Source: Kwoniella bestiolae CBS 10118 (lineage: Eukaryota > Basidiomycota > Tremellomycetes > Tremellales > Cryptococcaceae). From it: a stretch of DNA of 64,000 bases. The notes under the pieces were generated by a model that saw only the letters and a program-made list of their open reading frames with translations, did not search any database and was not told the origin of the DNA. Numbering within the stretch: the first letter of the stretch is position 1; each line of letters starts with the position of its first letter. This document shows, piece after piece, positions 35,009 to 46,771 of the stretch. Made by a program: the position numbers and the translations under genes. The stretch covers positions 868,001 to 932,000 of the forward strand of contig NC_089247.1 of assembly GCF_000512585.2 (NCBI RefSeq), written 5' to 3'.

Positions 35009-38000
35009 TCATCTCGGGACAACAGTATCATCATTATCTTTCTCAACGACTGATACCTTAGTGCTCTTCTTCTTCCTCCATTTACCGTCTTTTTGTCTAC
35101 ATAACAATCAGCAAATCAGCACAACGCACTCCGCATGCGCAGAGAAAACACTGGTTCATCTCGATCCAGACCAAGAGTAGATAAAAACTCACTGAGCCTC
35201 CCTCCTTATCCTTTCTTCCTTCTCTCTCAACATCCTATCAGCCTCCCTATTCTGTTCCCTCACATCTTGACTAGATGGGAATCCAATCTTCCAATATCCA
35301 GGTGGGGTGGGTGGTCGTATCCACTGAAAGATATATTGATATCAGTATCACATCGTATCATACTCAGTAGATCACATCAATTTAAGGTGAAAAGTTAGAT
35401 GGAATTGTAGACGGTATGACCAACGTACAGTTTCTCGATGCCTCGAAACCATATTTTGATGTTCCCTCACATAATCGCCTTGATCCCTTTCCACCACTTC
35501 CTCATGCTCATCTCGCCATTTGGGAGGTTGGTTGAACCTTGGTATATCGCCTATTACTTCGTACCACTGTAGGCTCAATACAGCATCAGCATCAAAACCA
35601 AAAGCATCTCCAACAGCTCCGATGTTAGGGAACAGTGATCGATCCACTGGCTTGACTTCTCATATCCAAAAGAAAGGCACATTCGTAGCCCATTGAAACG
35701 GAATGAGAAGCAAAACCTCACTCACATCTCTACAGCACTCACAATCCCCACCATGCATACCCCTCCTGTCCTCCTTCTTCCTCCTTACATCATGGTACGC
35801 AAAGCTATGTCCATCGTTTTGAGAAGGGTTGATCTCGTATTCTTCATTAACAGTTTTGGACCTATTCCAGCCATAGCATCAGCCTTCATGTCTATTTGAT
35901 CGGGATGATCCCACATCCTCGACAGCTGACTTACATATCCTCTGGTTTGACATACCGCCCATTCCCTTTATATCCCTTATATAACTCCCGTTTCTCACTA
36001 ACAGGCATCTTGGCTAGTCTCCTCAATTTCAGAGCTTTCTCAGAGGGCGATAATCCCTCAGTCTCGGTATCGAGGATCTTGCGTTTCTTCCCTGTCGAGG
36101 TCATCTCACTGCCCTGAGTCGAGCTGTGGATTCGTGTACTTGGTCCAGGCGTAGAGTCCTTCTGACCACGCATTGGAGTCTCAGCCTCAACGATGGTCTG
36201 CCTCATCACCTTCTTTCTCAGACTTTCACCACCCAGTATCACCGACCCACCACCCAGCCTATCTCTCACTAAAGGTGTTCTAACGGTCGTTGGTGTAGAA
36301 GTGGAAGTGGAAGCGTCAGGGGGAGAAGCGAAATCGTCCTCCTCATTGGTAATGACGTTAACTCTCTTCCTCTTGGTGGGAGATTGGGACCTTGATCTTG
36401 ATCTGCTGCGAGCGGGATTTGAAGGATTATCGTTCTCTACTCCGAGCCATGGAGTGACGTGGGTGGGCTGGAGGATACGTTTGTAGGTTTGAGGAGTAGA
36501 CGCTGAGAGCTTGGGTTGTTGAGGTGTAGTTACAGTCGAAGATGTGGATGTACTGGATCTTCGTGCTCTCTGGGTAGATGGGGCAAGAGCAGGCGACCCG
36601 CCTCGTGGTACCATATCGTCTTTTCGCAGGGGAGTGCTCCCTTGCTGCTTAGTGGGGGATTGACGAGATGTACTCGATGTGGTAGATCTCGTGCGATGAT
36701 GTGAACGAGGTCGAATGGTTTGCGTTTGAGAGCGAGGTAGGAAGGGGACTTGGAAATTGTCGATCGCTTCTACGAGCTCGTCACTTGTCATACGAGGTTC
36801 GACATCGTACCTCTCCTTGACCTCTTCCTCGAATTGTTGTTGCGCATGTGCCAAGTATTCCTCCTCATCATCTACTATTCTTTCTTTAGTGAGTGTTGAA
36901 TTCTTGACACGCGGGAATGATTCACTCTCTTCCACCAAGACACCACCCACAGGAAAAGGTCCATCCTGATTCCCAATGGTCTTGCCCGAGCTCGCAACCT
37001 CATCCGGGGTATTCGTCATCTCCCTGATCTTCTTCTGCGCCCTTCTCTCGTCTTTCTTCTTCTTTCTTTCGATCTGCGACGCCTGATATTTCTTCATATG
37101 ATCTATATCCTCTTGATGGATCTTCCTCAACTTCTTATGCTCTCCCACCAGAAGTTTATGAGCCTCCGATTGATGGTTGTAAGCAGCTTGTAGGTGATTA
37201 CACCTCGCTTCTAACACTGCGTATTGCCTGGCAAGAGAAGTGGGCGAAGGTGGGCCGACACGGGAGGAAGGGGAGTTGAGGAGGGGTGTGAATGGTTTGG
37301 AGGATTTGGGTTTGGTAGGTGTCATGGGCTGTGATGAGAGGGCTTGGGAAGGGTGCGATGAGGGGATATTGAGATCTTGAGATTGGAGTATTTTAGGACT
37401 ATTGTAATGAGGTACATGGTCATGAGCTGAGCAACCAACGAAATGGAAGATATAGCTCACCTTCTAATAGCTTGCTCAGCAGCGTCTGCTTTCGTCCTTA
37501 TCATCTCCGCAATAGCATTGTCCCTCTCCTCCTTCAATCTGCTAATCTCATCTCTCAAATTCCCCGATTCCATCTCCTCTTTCCGCAACGACTCCTTCAA
37601 ATCATACACATCCGCATCATTTTTCTTCGTCAAGTCTTCCAGTTCTAACTCCAAGTTTGCAATTCTACCACTCAACTTAACATCCTTCTGTTGCATCTTC
37701 GCATTATCCTCCCTCAACTCCCTTCTCTTCATCTCCAAAACCGATATCCTATCTCTCAATCCCGCCGAGATAGCTCTTTCCCTCTCCATCTCATCCTCAT
37801 GATTCTGCTGTTCCTGCTTGAGGTGTCTGACCTGTTCGTCTAACAGCCATACCCTCCTATTCAATTTACCTTGTACGTCCCCTTCGCTAAGGGCTGTCAT
37901 AGATACTGATCCGGATAATGCTCGAGAGTTCCACCATGTATTGTCGTTTTGGGCGTTATTCATGATATCCCTTTCGATCTTCAACCTTGCGATCTCCTCT

Positions 38001-38367
38001 TTCAAGTCGGTCGCTTCGTTCTTTTTTTGAGTGACATCAGCCTCGAGTGATTGTTGTCGTTGTTTGAGGTCGTTACATTTCGCTCGGAGGCTGGTGAAGA
38101 TCGGTGTCATCTCCTGAACCTGTAGGGTATGATTAGCTACTATCCGGTCTCGAGTTGGTCCGGCGCAAATAGCTCACCGCAGATGACATCTCTACATCAA
38201 TTTAAGAGACATGTCAGCTCATTAGACGGTTATTTCCACCGGAGATAATATAGCTCACCATTGAACTTTGCTAATTGCCGCTCCCACTCATCTCCTGTGT
38301 CATCGCCGACCCATTCCACTCCACCTACTCTTTCGCCAATTTCACCATCCCGACTATTGAGTGGCAT
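35009..38367 (-). CDS. CtIP/Ctp1/Sae2-family DNA end-resection factor
   Basis: These proteins activate Mre11-Rad50-Nbs1 nuclease to clip DNA ends and start homologous recombination. Eight exons on the minus strand: 38367-38259, 38191-38178, 38119-37461, 37398-35935, 35861-35726, 35566-35429, 35323-35193 and 35096-35009. They give 912 residues. The N-terminal 45-260 is a long coiled coil, as in the CtIP tetramer. A Ser/Thr/Pro-rich middle with SQ/TP sites follows. The diagnostic C-terminal domain is assembled only after splicing: SFAYHDVRRKKEDRRGMHGG, then DCECCRD (CxxC) joined to WYEVIGD, then SRHRET joined to WIRPPTPPGYWKIGFPSS. CxxC plus RHR plus PPGYW/F is the Sae2/CtIP signature. The last exon adds a basic/acidic tail. 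Exon 2 is only 14 nt. The exon breaks explain why this gene could be split into three unrelated proteins by automatic annotation. A model ending at the TGA at 35190-35192 would lose 29 residues. Confidence 0.88.
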
Positions 38368-38772
38368 GACGCACAGCTAGACTTGCAGTACGATATCACT
38401 GACCATGGATGTACGATATGAGTAGTAGAGGGAAGAGAGATAGATGGGAAGAGGATGATGAATGATGTTTGCGAGGGTTGAGTCACCTGCACCCAAAAAG
38501 CATCCACGAACATTACTTGTTGATTTGATCGAGATTACGTAAACATCATCGACGCGTGTCAACATCACAAAAGCAAAAGTCAGAATCGAGAAATCAAAAC
38601 AACCATACTCGTCCATTTCAATACACCCTTCGACACCTTCAACAGTGATGACTGACATTGCATCTGCACACCGAAGAGGATCCTAACTCCTAAAAAACCA
38701 TCAGATAGCGACACACACTTGACACATCTCTACAAGAGCATACAGGTCCAACCCACATCATACATCAAAACA
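38368..38772. promoter_or_regulatory. Divergent promoter between the CtIP-like and Mis14-like genes
   Basis: A 405-base spacer between two start codons, without coding signal. Confidence 0.4.
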
Positions 38773-39785
38773 ATGGACGAACCCTCCCTATCCCGATTGA
38801 TAGTCGACAGAGAACCCGAATGGCTACGAGTGAAGGATAATGTTAACACGGCAATGATGAAAGTGATGGAGACCAGGCTGGCTACTATGCCTGGAGGGAA
38901 GGACGGGGAAGCAGCGAAGGTGATGAGGAAGGAGCTGGAAAGAAGGTTGGGCAAGGTGAGTTTGGATTATCGCCCATATCGTTTGGTACGGACTTAAAAC
39001 GTCGGATATATCTATCTATAATCATTTAACGATGTGGGACCCTGATGCTGATCTGACTTATCGGAAACGTAGATACAGGAGAACATGTTCGATATGAGTA
39101 AATACAATTTGCAAGTCAATGGACAAAACTACGAGAACTATGTTGAAGGTGAGTTATCCTTTTAGTACTTACCTGAATCACTCCGATCATACCATGAGTC
39201 TATCCCGTCTCCTTGTATACTGATATGTCTGTTTATCTCCACAGCGACCGAAGGGTTCGACGAATCTCTCGATCGACACATCTGGTCCCTCCAGGTCGAA
39301 CGAACAGACTGGGAGAGCAAGACCGCCGAGAAACGAAAGAAGTGGCCAGAGATGTTCTACGGTGTGGAAGAGGATCTGGAAGCTAGGAGAACTGATACGG
39401 AGTGGCTGCCTGATGAGAATGAGGGGAAGGATGGTGAGTGCACACCCCCTCTCCTTTCACTTCGTACCCGAGATCATGGATCCGCGCACTTGCAGCAGAA
39501 TTTATCATCTAGGTAGCCCATTGGGAAAAAACGCTGATATTTGGGAGATAGACGAGAAAGCTCAGACGAAAGATCTGCCTCCTCCAGAAAGACACGAAGA
39601 AGTCAAAGAGACTTTCAAGGTGGTTGTTGATAATTTAGCAGAGGTAGCCAAGGTGAGCTGGCCATTGCTACTTGCAAGGATAACAGCTAATACCCTATTC
39701 TGACATCCAGTCTGCACCAATACAACTACAACGCGCGCAGAGAGCTCAGACTGTCAGGGAGGAGATATCGAGTTTACCGCAGTAA
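38773..39785 (+). CDS. Kinetochore Mis12-complex subunit Mis14/Nsl1-like (candidate)
   Basis: Five exons (38773-38955, 39073-39148, 39245-39433, 39552-39652 and 39711-39785) give 207 residues, close to the size of Mis14/Nsl1 (about 200-280). The sequence is mostly helical. An N-terminal helix (NVNTAMMKVMETRLATMPGG) leads into MRKELERRLGKIQENMFDMS. The block YNLQVNGQNYENYVE then FDESLDRHIWSLQVERTDW resembles the Mis14 core (a short SINGxxYE-type turn, then EPFDExLxxHVxxLxxQ). After it come an acidic linker, a Pro pair (LPPPERHEEVKETFK) and a short C-terminal helix. If right, it is part of the Mis12/MIND bridge between centromeric chromatin and the microtubule-binding Ndc80. The match is by pattern, not by an unmistakable motif. 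Confidence 0.58.
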
Positions 39786-40051
39786 TCGGGCTTGTGGACA
39801 TGATAATGATCCTTTCATATATATTATACAAGAGTCGGGGTTGAGGAGGATTCTTTAGCTATTCGTGTCCCAGTCGTCTTTTTCCCCTTCAACCACATGT
39901 GCAGGGTTCTGATTCCTATATATACAACACTACTTCATCTTCTTCGTTATTTGACATGTATTGTTGTACTATCTCCCATATACAATTAGTCAGTCTTCGT
40001 AGACACCCAACATACTGTGAGAAGGCGTATTACCTCGTACTAAAACAAAGA

Positions 40052-40375
40052 CTAAAACTCATCCCTCTTAACTCGTTGTCTAGGTTCATCCAAAACCTTA
40101 ACACTCTTCACTCCCTCACTCCTCTTCACACTCTCCAGCAAGTCTTTCTGAGTGTTCTGCCAACTCTGATCATCTCGCTTGACAGGTTGTCCACCGGATT
40201 GAATTTGATATATCCCTTCTCCTGATAATTCACCGATGGGTCCTAGGTACTTCGCTTCCAACCCGTTTTGGGGCAAGGTTGGAGGATCGGGTGAAGAGTA
40301 GGAGACGTGGAGATAGACTTGATTTGGTTCCTGCTTTATAGGTTTTATGGGTGCTTTGGAAGAGGATGATGCCAT
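40052..40375 (-). CDS. Small hypothetical protein, 107 residues
   Basis: A single-exon frame, unrecognised. It starts MASSSSKAPIKPIKQEP, continues with VYLHVSYSSPDPPTLP and YLGPIGELSGEGIYQIQSGG, and ends in a charged helix (KDLLESVKRSEGVKSVKVLD). The codon composition looks like its neighbours and no frame overlaps it better. An in-frame ATG at 40405 would add MFLLLLLPFI, a possible signal anchor, so the start is open. It is convergent with the Mis14-like gene and divergent from NOC3. Confidence 0.55.
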   Translation of the reverse strand: MASSSSKAPIKPIKQEPNQVYLHVSYSSPDPPTLPQNGLEAKYLGPIGELSGEGIYQIQSGGQPVKRDDQSWQNTQKDLLESVKRSEGVKSVKVLDEPRQRVKRDEF

Positions 40376-40779
40376 GATGAATGGGAGGAGGAGCAGGAGG
40401 AACAAGGATAAAAGTCGAATTTTGGTGGATGTTTGTGATATCTTCTAGTTGAGCGAAGAGAAGCGTACGACGATTGTATGTAGTATGGGTATTGGTGCAG
40501 TCTATGCATCCAGGATGTAACATGCACGAATGTCACCGTCCTCTCTCTCACCGTCATCGTTACAATCGTCCTTGTTCCTCCACACTTCCTCAACACTTGT
40601 ACGGTGGCAACGGAATCAATTTTAACCTCAGAGTCAAAGTCACGTGAGAATTTTTGATTTCTTGGTTGCAACCTCATCTATCTCGGTTCAAAAGTTGAAA
40701 ACATCAACTCATCTGCATCAATCGAACGCTTTCTCTGAATTATATGCCTATCAGTGCAGAGCAGGGGTGAGAATAAAAC
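40376..40779. promoter_or_regulatory. Divergent promoter between the small protein gene and NOC3
   Basis: A 404-base spacer with no coding exon. An open minus-strand frame at 40345-40677 overlaps it but has no motif. Confidence 0.35.
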
Positions 40780-43700
40780 ATGGCAAAACCATCAGCGAAA
40801 GCACTAGGCAAGCGTAAAGCGCCCCCTCCATCAGTCAAAGTAAGTCATCCTATCTCCGCCCAAGTACCCTCGTTGTCATAGCTAACGAGTAAGTGATAGG
40901 GAGGAAACAAAACCAAGAAATCCAAACCCACCAAACCTACCAAAACAGTCGAACAAGACCTTGGACCAACAGGTAAACCCAAACGAAAAGCCGATCAACC
41001 AAAGAAAGTGAAATTGAGAGATCAGAAGTCTATACCCATCCCTAAATCTACTTATGCCGATGGAGACGAGGATTCAGATGAGCTGGAAGATCTGGGTGAG
41101 GAAGAGGGATTGGGGGCGACTAGTGCAAGTGCGAGGTTCTTGGTAGGGATGGATGAAGGAGCTCTGTCTAGGTGAGTACTGCAGAGTGTCATTCAATGTG
41201 CCGGTCATACATCATCGTCCCGTTCTTTTCTCAAGCATATCTATGTTATAGAGTATATAGACAATGAGCTAACCTATCTCTCGCTGGTTTATAGATCCGT
41301 CAAAGAGACCAAAAGACTACATGATCTATCCAAGACCCGCGAACCCTTGCCCAAACAGAAACGAAACAAGCTAAAAATCGCTTTACCCGAATCAGCCAAA
41401 GAATCAGATTCAGATGATTACGATTTCGATTCTGATCCTGAATTCGACTCTGACTTAGCTTCTGAGGTAGACGGGAGGGACGTAGATCTAGGCTCAGAAG
41501 ACGAGGATGAGGATAGTGTATTTGATTCTGGTGCTTCGTTAGACGATTCCGAGGAAGAGGAGGAGGATCAAGATGATGTTATTGCAGAGTTCGACAATCT
41601 ACCATCGGACGAAGAAGCGTACGATTCAGATGCAGTAACTCAGAAACGACGTAAGAACAAGAAGAACGAGGAAGAAGCAGAGTATGAAACCTCCACACGT
41701 AATCGATGGGCCACCAGGGAGAAGAAAAATAAAGAAGAAGATGATGATCAAGTGGAAGTAGGTAGATTACCTATCAAACTTCCCACAGGTGAGATAAAGG
41801 TGATAGAAGGATCTACGAAGATTTCTCTCCCACCCACGAAGAAGAAAGCACCACCACCACCTCCGAGCGATTCCGAAGAGGAAGAGGAGGAGAGTGAGGA
41901 TGAAGGGTCGGACGATGGGGAGCAGGCTGAGAGGATGGCTGGACTTAAAGGCAAGTTCGGTAGGATGGGAGTTGCGGAGATCGTTAGTCAGAAAGGATGG
42001 AGAAATGCTCAGAGGTTGGAGAGTGCGAAGGAACAGATGGCTCAGTTGGGTGCGGAGATCCTGGCGGGAGGGGAGTTGGTCGATATTGTGAGTGCTGGTT
42101 TTTTCATGTTTTCTAACTGAGTAAGAGGCATCGTCGGAAGATCAACGGTAGTGAAAGGATATAGCCATGCGGTCCATCGACAGAGATTGATGGTATCATC
42201 ATGGTGCAACCCTCTTGCGGGGGGAACAAGGATGTAAAGCTGATCTTCCAAACGAAACAATAGGGCCCGGTATTAACAAGACTATCTACCTTCGCCTTAC
42301 CCAAAGTACCCTCACTGGAAGATAGCGAAGACCCATTACCCGTTCCAGCATCTATCAGAGGATTAGCCTTCCTATCGCAATTGGCAGTATTCAAGGATCT
42401 TATCCCAGGTGAGCTGGGCAATCAATATTGACCTCTACATGATACTAGCTAACATGTGCATATAGGCTATCGAATAAGACAGCTCACAGAGATTGAAGAA
42501 GCTGAGAAAGTGCGAGATGAGGTCAAACGACTGAGAGAGGGAGAAAAGATGCTGGTTAGGAACTACAAGAGTTATTTGAAGATGTTGGAGACGGAGATCA
42601 AACGTAGGTTCAATCTTTGCTTTAATTTACCTGCTCGTCTTGATATCTAGCTGATATGAACACGTTTCTATAGGCCGATCCCCACTTGCCAGTTTAAGCT
42701 TGAAATGTATGTGCGAGCTTTTGGTGGCTGTTACGCATTTCAACTTTAGTGAGAATATCATGGGGGTTTTGGTCGGAAAGTTGGGTAGGAAGGGGTGGGA
42801 CAGTGTGAGTCGCAGCTTCGACCCCATGCTATATTTCTCGCTTTGCTACTTCCCATCCTACTTCACCTCTCAGGTGATTTCTCTCACTGTCCAAAATCCT
42901 ACTTCTTGTTCCTCTGCAAACTCTTACCAATAGCAGTTGCTGACTTTCCTGATGCCTCAGGACTCCGACCTCGTTCTCGAATCCTTCATCTCGGTCTTCA
43001 AAGAAGACATATCCGGTGTACATGCTCAAACCCTCGTGACCCTCATCGCAAGAATGATCAAAGAACGTCATTTCCAGGTCAATCCCAATGTCCTCACGTG
43101 CCTCCTACACCTGAGATTACGGAACGAATTAGACCAGATGAAACGTGGTAAGAACGCCAAAGGTGGATCAGGCGATAAGAAGCAGGATGACATAAAGGGC
43201 AAGAAGTTCAAATCTGAAATCAGGAAGAAATGGGCAACCAAGAATCAGAGGAAGAAGGAAAAGGAGATGAAGGAAGTTGAGAAAGAGATGAAGGAGGCTG
43301 AAGCTGAGGTTGATAAAGAGGAGGTAGCGCAGATTGTGAGTTTGTCTACTCGTCTTCCAGCTGTCAGACAACGGATCTGCCCAGCGGTTGACAACAAGCT
43401 GATATGGTTCCTCCCCGTCTCTAGCAAACTGAAACGCTCAAAAACCTCTTCGTCCTATACTTCTCCATACTCAAATCACCCACTCGTACGCCGCTCTTAC
43501 CAGCCGCACTGGAGGGTATATCAGCCTACGCCCACTTCATAAATATCGATTTCTTCCGTGACCTCCTAGCGGTCTTACGCAAAATCATCAACGATCAGGA
43601 AGATATCGACCCACAGGAAGATTCAGAAGATGAGGAGGAAGATAAGCCGAAAGTATATCAAATCAGTGCAAGCGAAAGGGTCAGAATCAGATTATTATCC

Positions 43701-44243
43701 ATCCTTACCGCGTTCCAGATTCTGAGTGGACAGGGAGAAGCGTTGAATATAGATCTCAGCGAATTCATCAACTGTCTATTCACGTTACTTCGCCCTATAT
43801 CTTTGGATACGGGTATTGAAGATCCACCCCTCAAGTCGACCACTGCGCGATCCAACTCCATGGGCGATTTGTCGATATCGGACCTATTATTTAGATGTCT
43901 TGATCTGACGTTTTTCTCAAGACATTCAGGCAGATCACCCGATTATCGTCTCGCATCATTCGCCAAACGTCTCATCGAATGTTCATTGCATTTCCCACCT
44001 ATAACCGCACGGAGGAGTTTGGAATTCTCTAGAAAGTTGATATCGAAAGAACCGAAATTGGAGAGTCTGTTGAATACTGAAGAGAAGATAAATGACGGGG
44101 TGTATAAGCCTGAATTTAATGATCCCCAATTGATTAATCCGTTCAACACCAATGTGTTTGAGAGTGGGGTGCTGGGGGATAGGTATTTTGAGAGAGGGAC
44201 TAGGGAGGAGATGAGGAAGTTGAGGGATAATAAGGCGGTTTAG
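40780..44243 (+). CDS. NOC3: Nucleolar complex protein 3 (NOC3), 60S ribosome biogenesis / replication initiation
   Basis: Noc3 pairs with Noc2 to move pre-60S particles from nucleolus to nucleoplasm; in yeast it also loads replication-licensing factors. Eight exons: 40780-40839, 40900-41171, 41295-42087, 42264-42408, 42466-42603, 42674-42804, 42961-43335 and 43425-44243. They give 910 residues. The first 330 residues are very basic, then very acidic (DSDDYDFDSDPEFDSD; repeated Asp/Glu tracts), as in nucleolar factors. The Noc3 domain begins about residue 375: RGLAFLSQLAVFKDLIPGYR, IRQLTEIEEAEKVRDEVKRL, YKSYLKMLE, then LKCMCELLVAVTHFNFSENI. The C-terminal CBF/Mak21-type region has RIRLLSILTAFQILSGQGEA, DLLFRCLDLTF, and RLASFAKRLIECSLHFPP. 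The tail NPFNTNVFE...LGDRYFERGT is also conserved in the family. Yeast Noc3 is 663 residues; the surplus is the charged N-terminus. Confidence 0.92.
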
Positions 44244-44506
44244 GGGGTCGTGGATTGGTGAGAGTGTCATGATGAAACTGGGCCTTGGCTACATATGGAA
44301 GGCACCTCGTATCGTTCTTTAGACAACGGATGGATAGAGATAGTCGATTTGCTAGGAGGGGAAGTTGCTCGGGTCGATTTGTACGTTGCATACCTCTTCG
44401 ATTGCTCTGATGCATTGCATTTGCATGATAAGATACAACATACAAAAGTCAAAGTCCAATTAGCTCCGCCTGATATCGTAAACGCATTTGATCAAATGAT
44501 ATCATC

Positions 44507-46131
44507 CTACAGCTCCCCGACTCCAGACACACCCAGATCTTTCCATACCTTCGGTTTGGCATTATCGTTATCTGCGCTGAAATACCTCAGAGCGGACGGC
44601 TGGGAGTTATCGTCGATCCTACAAATACACAAATGGCAATCAGCATATCTCCACCGGACGAACATATCCGCGATTTATTAATAAAGGCAAGCAAGGAAGG
44701 ATGATCGTGTATGCAGCGATTTTCAGCCTTTTGACAGAGGTCGACACAACTCACCATTGACATTCCACGCCATTCTTATCCAATAACACCTTGACAGTAG
44801 CCCACGAGAACCTCACTATCCCTTTATATCCGAACACTGGGTCCAGCGAGTTTTTAAGGAACGCCTGCGTCTTGGGGTCGGAGGGGTATCCTGATCCTCT
44901 GTTGATCTCTTCTTCGTCAGCATTCTTGAGGGTGATAGAGCTGTAGTGTTGAAAAATAATCAGTATCACCCTGTTGCGAGATCCAAATGGACTTAAAGCA
45001 AAGGCAAAGTGGAGTGAGATGATACAACAGGATCTGATATTGGTGATTCGAGCTCACTCACCCATCGGCACCCACGTCCTCATAATCCACCCAATGATGT
45101 ACATATCTATCCCTCGTGACCTTAGCTACGATGGATGCAGCTCCGACGATTTTGAATAGACTATCTGCTTTGGGGCAGACGGTGAATTTTATGGTGGGGA
45201 AGATGGCTGTTAGGCGGGCTTGCCACTGAGGTGCTGGGCCTAGAGCGTCTACGTAGCACTGGTTGTTTATAGATGGATGGGATGTCGATAAGATGTCGAT
45301 TTTTCATTGAGGACAGGGTTGGAATGGTTTATAGAAAAGGACAGGTCGATCAGTTCATATATCCAACTGCAGAATGCACGACATCAAATATATATGACTC
45401 ACCTCTTTCACATTCACTCCCCTGTCCAAAGCATTTCGTATCAGTCCGATAGTCGCATCCTACCAATCAAATCAAAACCACCATCAGCCAAACGATTCCT
45501 CATCAAATTCCTTTGGAAGACAGCTCACCTCAGCCTGTCTATTCAGGTTGGTCGGTATCCTCCGTAACATCCCCGCGGATATAGCCTGAGGCGATAGCGA
45601 GGTCGAAGAATAGCATAGCTCGGGATAGACGTCGAATGATTCCCAGAGGGATTGACGGGTATCAGCGGAGAGTGCTTTGGAGTCTGCAATGAGAGAAATT
45701 GAGTAAACATCCTCTTGAACGGCAACATGTGCACGAAGAATCAAGTCAGGTTCGGGAGATCACGTACCGTCGAATCCCATTTCTTCCAATGTTGATTTGA
45801 ATGATATGGGACAATAAGCAGCGGCATAGACCATCGGACCTACTCAAATCTTCCACGTAAGCCGGCATTGGATTACCACGTAAAAAATAGCTCACCAAGT
45901 ACAGCTGTTCAACGCAGATACACGGGTCAATCAGCCAAGGGCATTGGGTCATTGTCAGAGGCTATATCTCCACTCACGACCCCGTCCAGCTTCGTCGATA
46001 CCCATTATCCAGCCCTCGTCTTCATCTTTGATCTGACCATCTATTGTGTTGGGTAATACCGAATGATAAGTGTAGGAATCAATCATCGGCGGGATGGGGT
46101 TGAGGTTGACCGGGTCGATGGGGTGTGTCAT
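44507..46131 (-). CDS. RNH201: Ribonuclease H2 catalytic subunit A
   Basis: RNase H2 cuts the RNA strand of RNA:DNA hybrids and removes single ribonucleotides from DNA. Eight exons on the minus strand: 46131-45978, 45904-45896, 45839-45768, 45683-45529, 45459-45403, 45258-45062, 44940-44755 and 44618-44507. They give 313 residues, the usual length. Active-site motifs: MGIDEAGRGPVLGPMVYAAA carries the catalytic Asp and Glu, DDSKALSADTR follows, YVDALGPAPQW has the third acid, and KADSLFKIVGAASIVAKVTR the fourth, with RDRYVHHW after it. GSGYPSDPKTQAFL and VRFSWATVK are conserved in the eukaryotic A subunit. The motif GRGPVLGP is split over three exons, the middle one only 9 nt. The final exon (IDDNSQPSALRYFSADND to VGEL) is joined in phase and avoids an early stop. 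Confidence 0.94.
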
Positions 46132-46771
46132 ATTGGTTGCTCTGTGCGTTTTGAGATACAGTTGATCTTGGTAATGTAGCTGTAAGTTGCACGAGGTCGA
46201 TAGAATCGCTGAAGCAAGGAAAGATGAGAAAATGTAATGTTCATCTTTTGTTGCCTCCAAATCAAACGCGTCCCAACCATATCATAACGCGTTGATTGTT
46301 CGTGGCACTTTTCAAAAAGTGGCACAGACCTCGTGATGTACCAAGCTTATCGCGCTTCGCATCGCACTAGGATGGCCGAATACATGAGATCTCACTAGCT
46401 CACCGATGACGGATTGCCAAGATCAAAGGTGTTCGTTCAGGTCTAGACAAATCCAGACTCTCTCGTAAAATGCAAGCGGATTGATCATCCATGTCCTTTT
46501 ATCAATCAAGGAGTTAGCCCAGTTAAAGGATTCAATCCAATCTCGATCAAAGGACAGCTTCATTGATTGTCATCGGTCACTCTCACGATTTTTGGGATAG
46601 ATAAGGCGTACGCTGCGGTTCGGGGTTGTTACTTTTTGCTCATTCATCATCATATCAAGACGTACCGGCTACGACTTGACCATCCTCCCCTAATCGACGG
46701 ACAAGCCAATTTTCATCGATCACACTCAGGCTATCTTGCCGTCTTTCTTTGCATTAGCTACATTATACAAG
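46132..46771. promoter_or_regulatory. Divergent promoter between RNase H2A and the GH16 gene
   Basis: A 640-base spacer. Open frames here lack motifs and overlap on both strands. No specific element is supported. Confidence 0.4.

Noticed and set aside
7681..46131. A functional gene cluster of DNA-repair and chromatin genes (TEL2, BRE1, CtIP-like, RNase H2A, Mis14-like)
   Set aside because: They are interleaved with unrelated genes on both strands and show no shared regulatory element, so proximity is best taken as chance.
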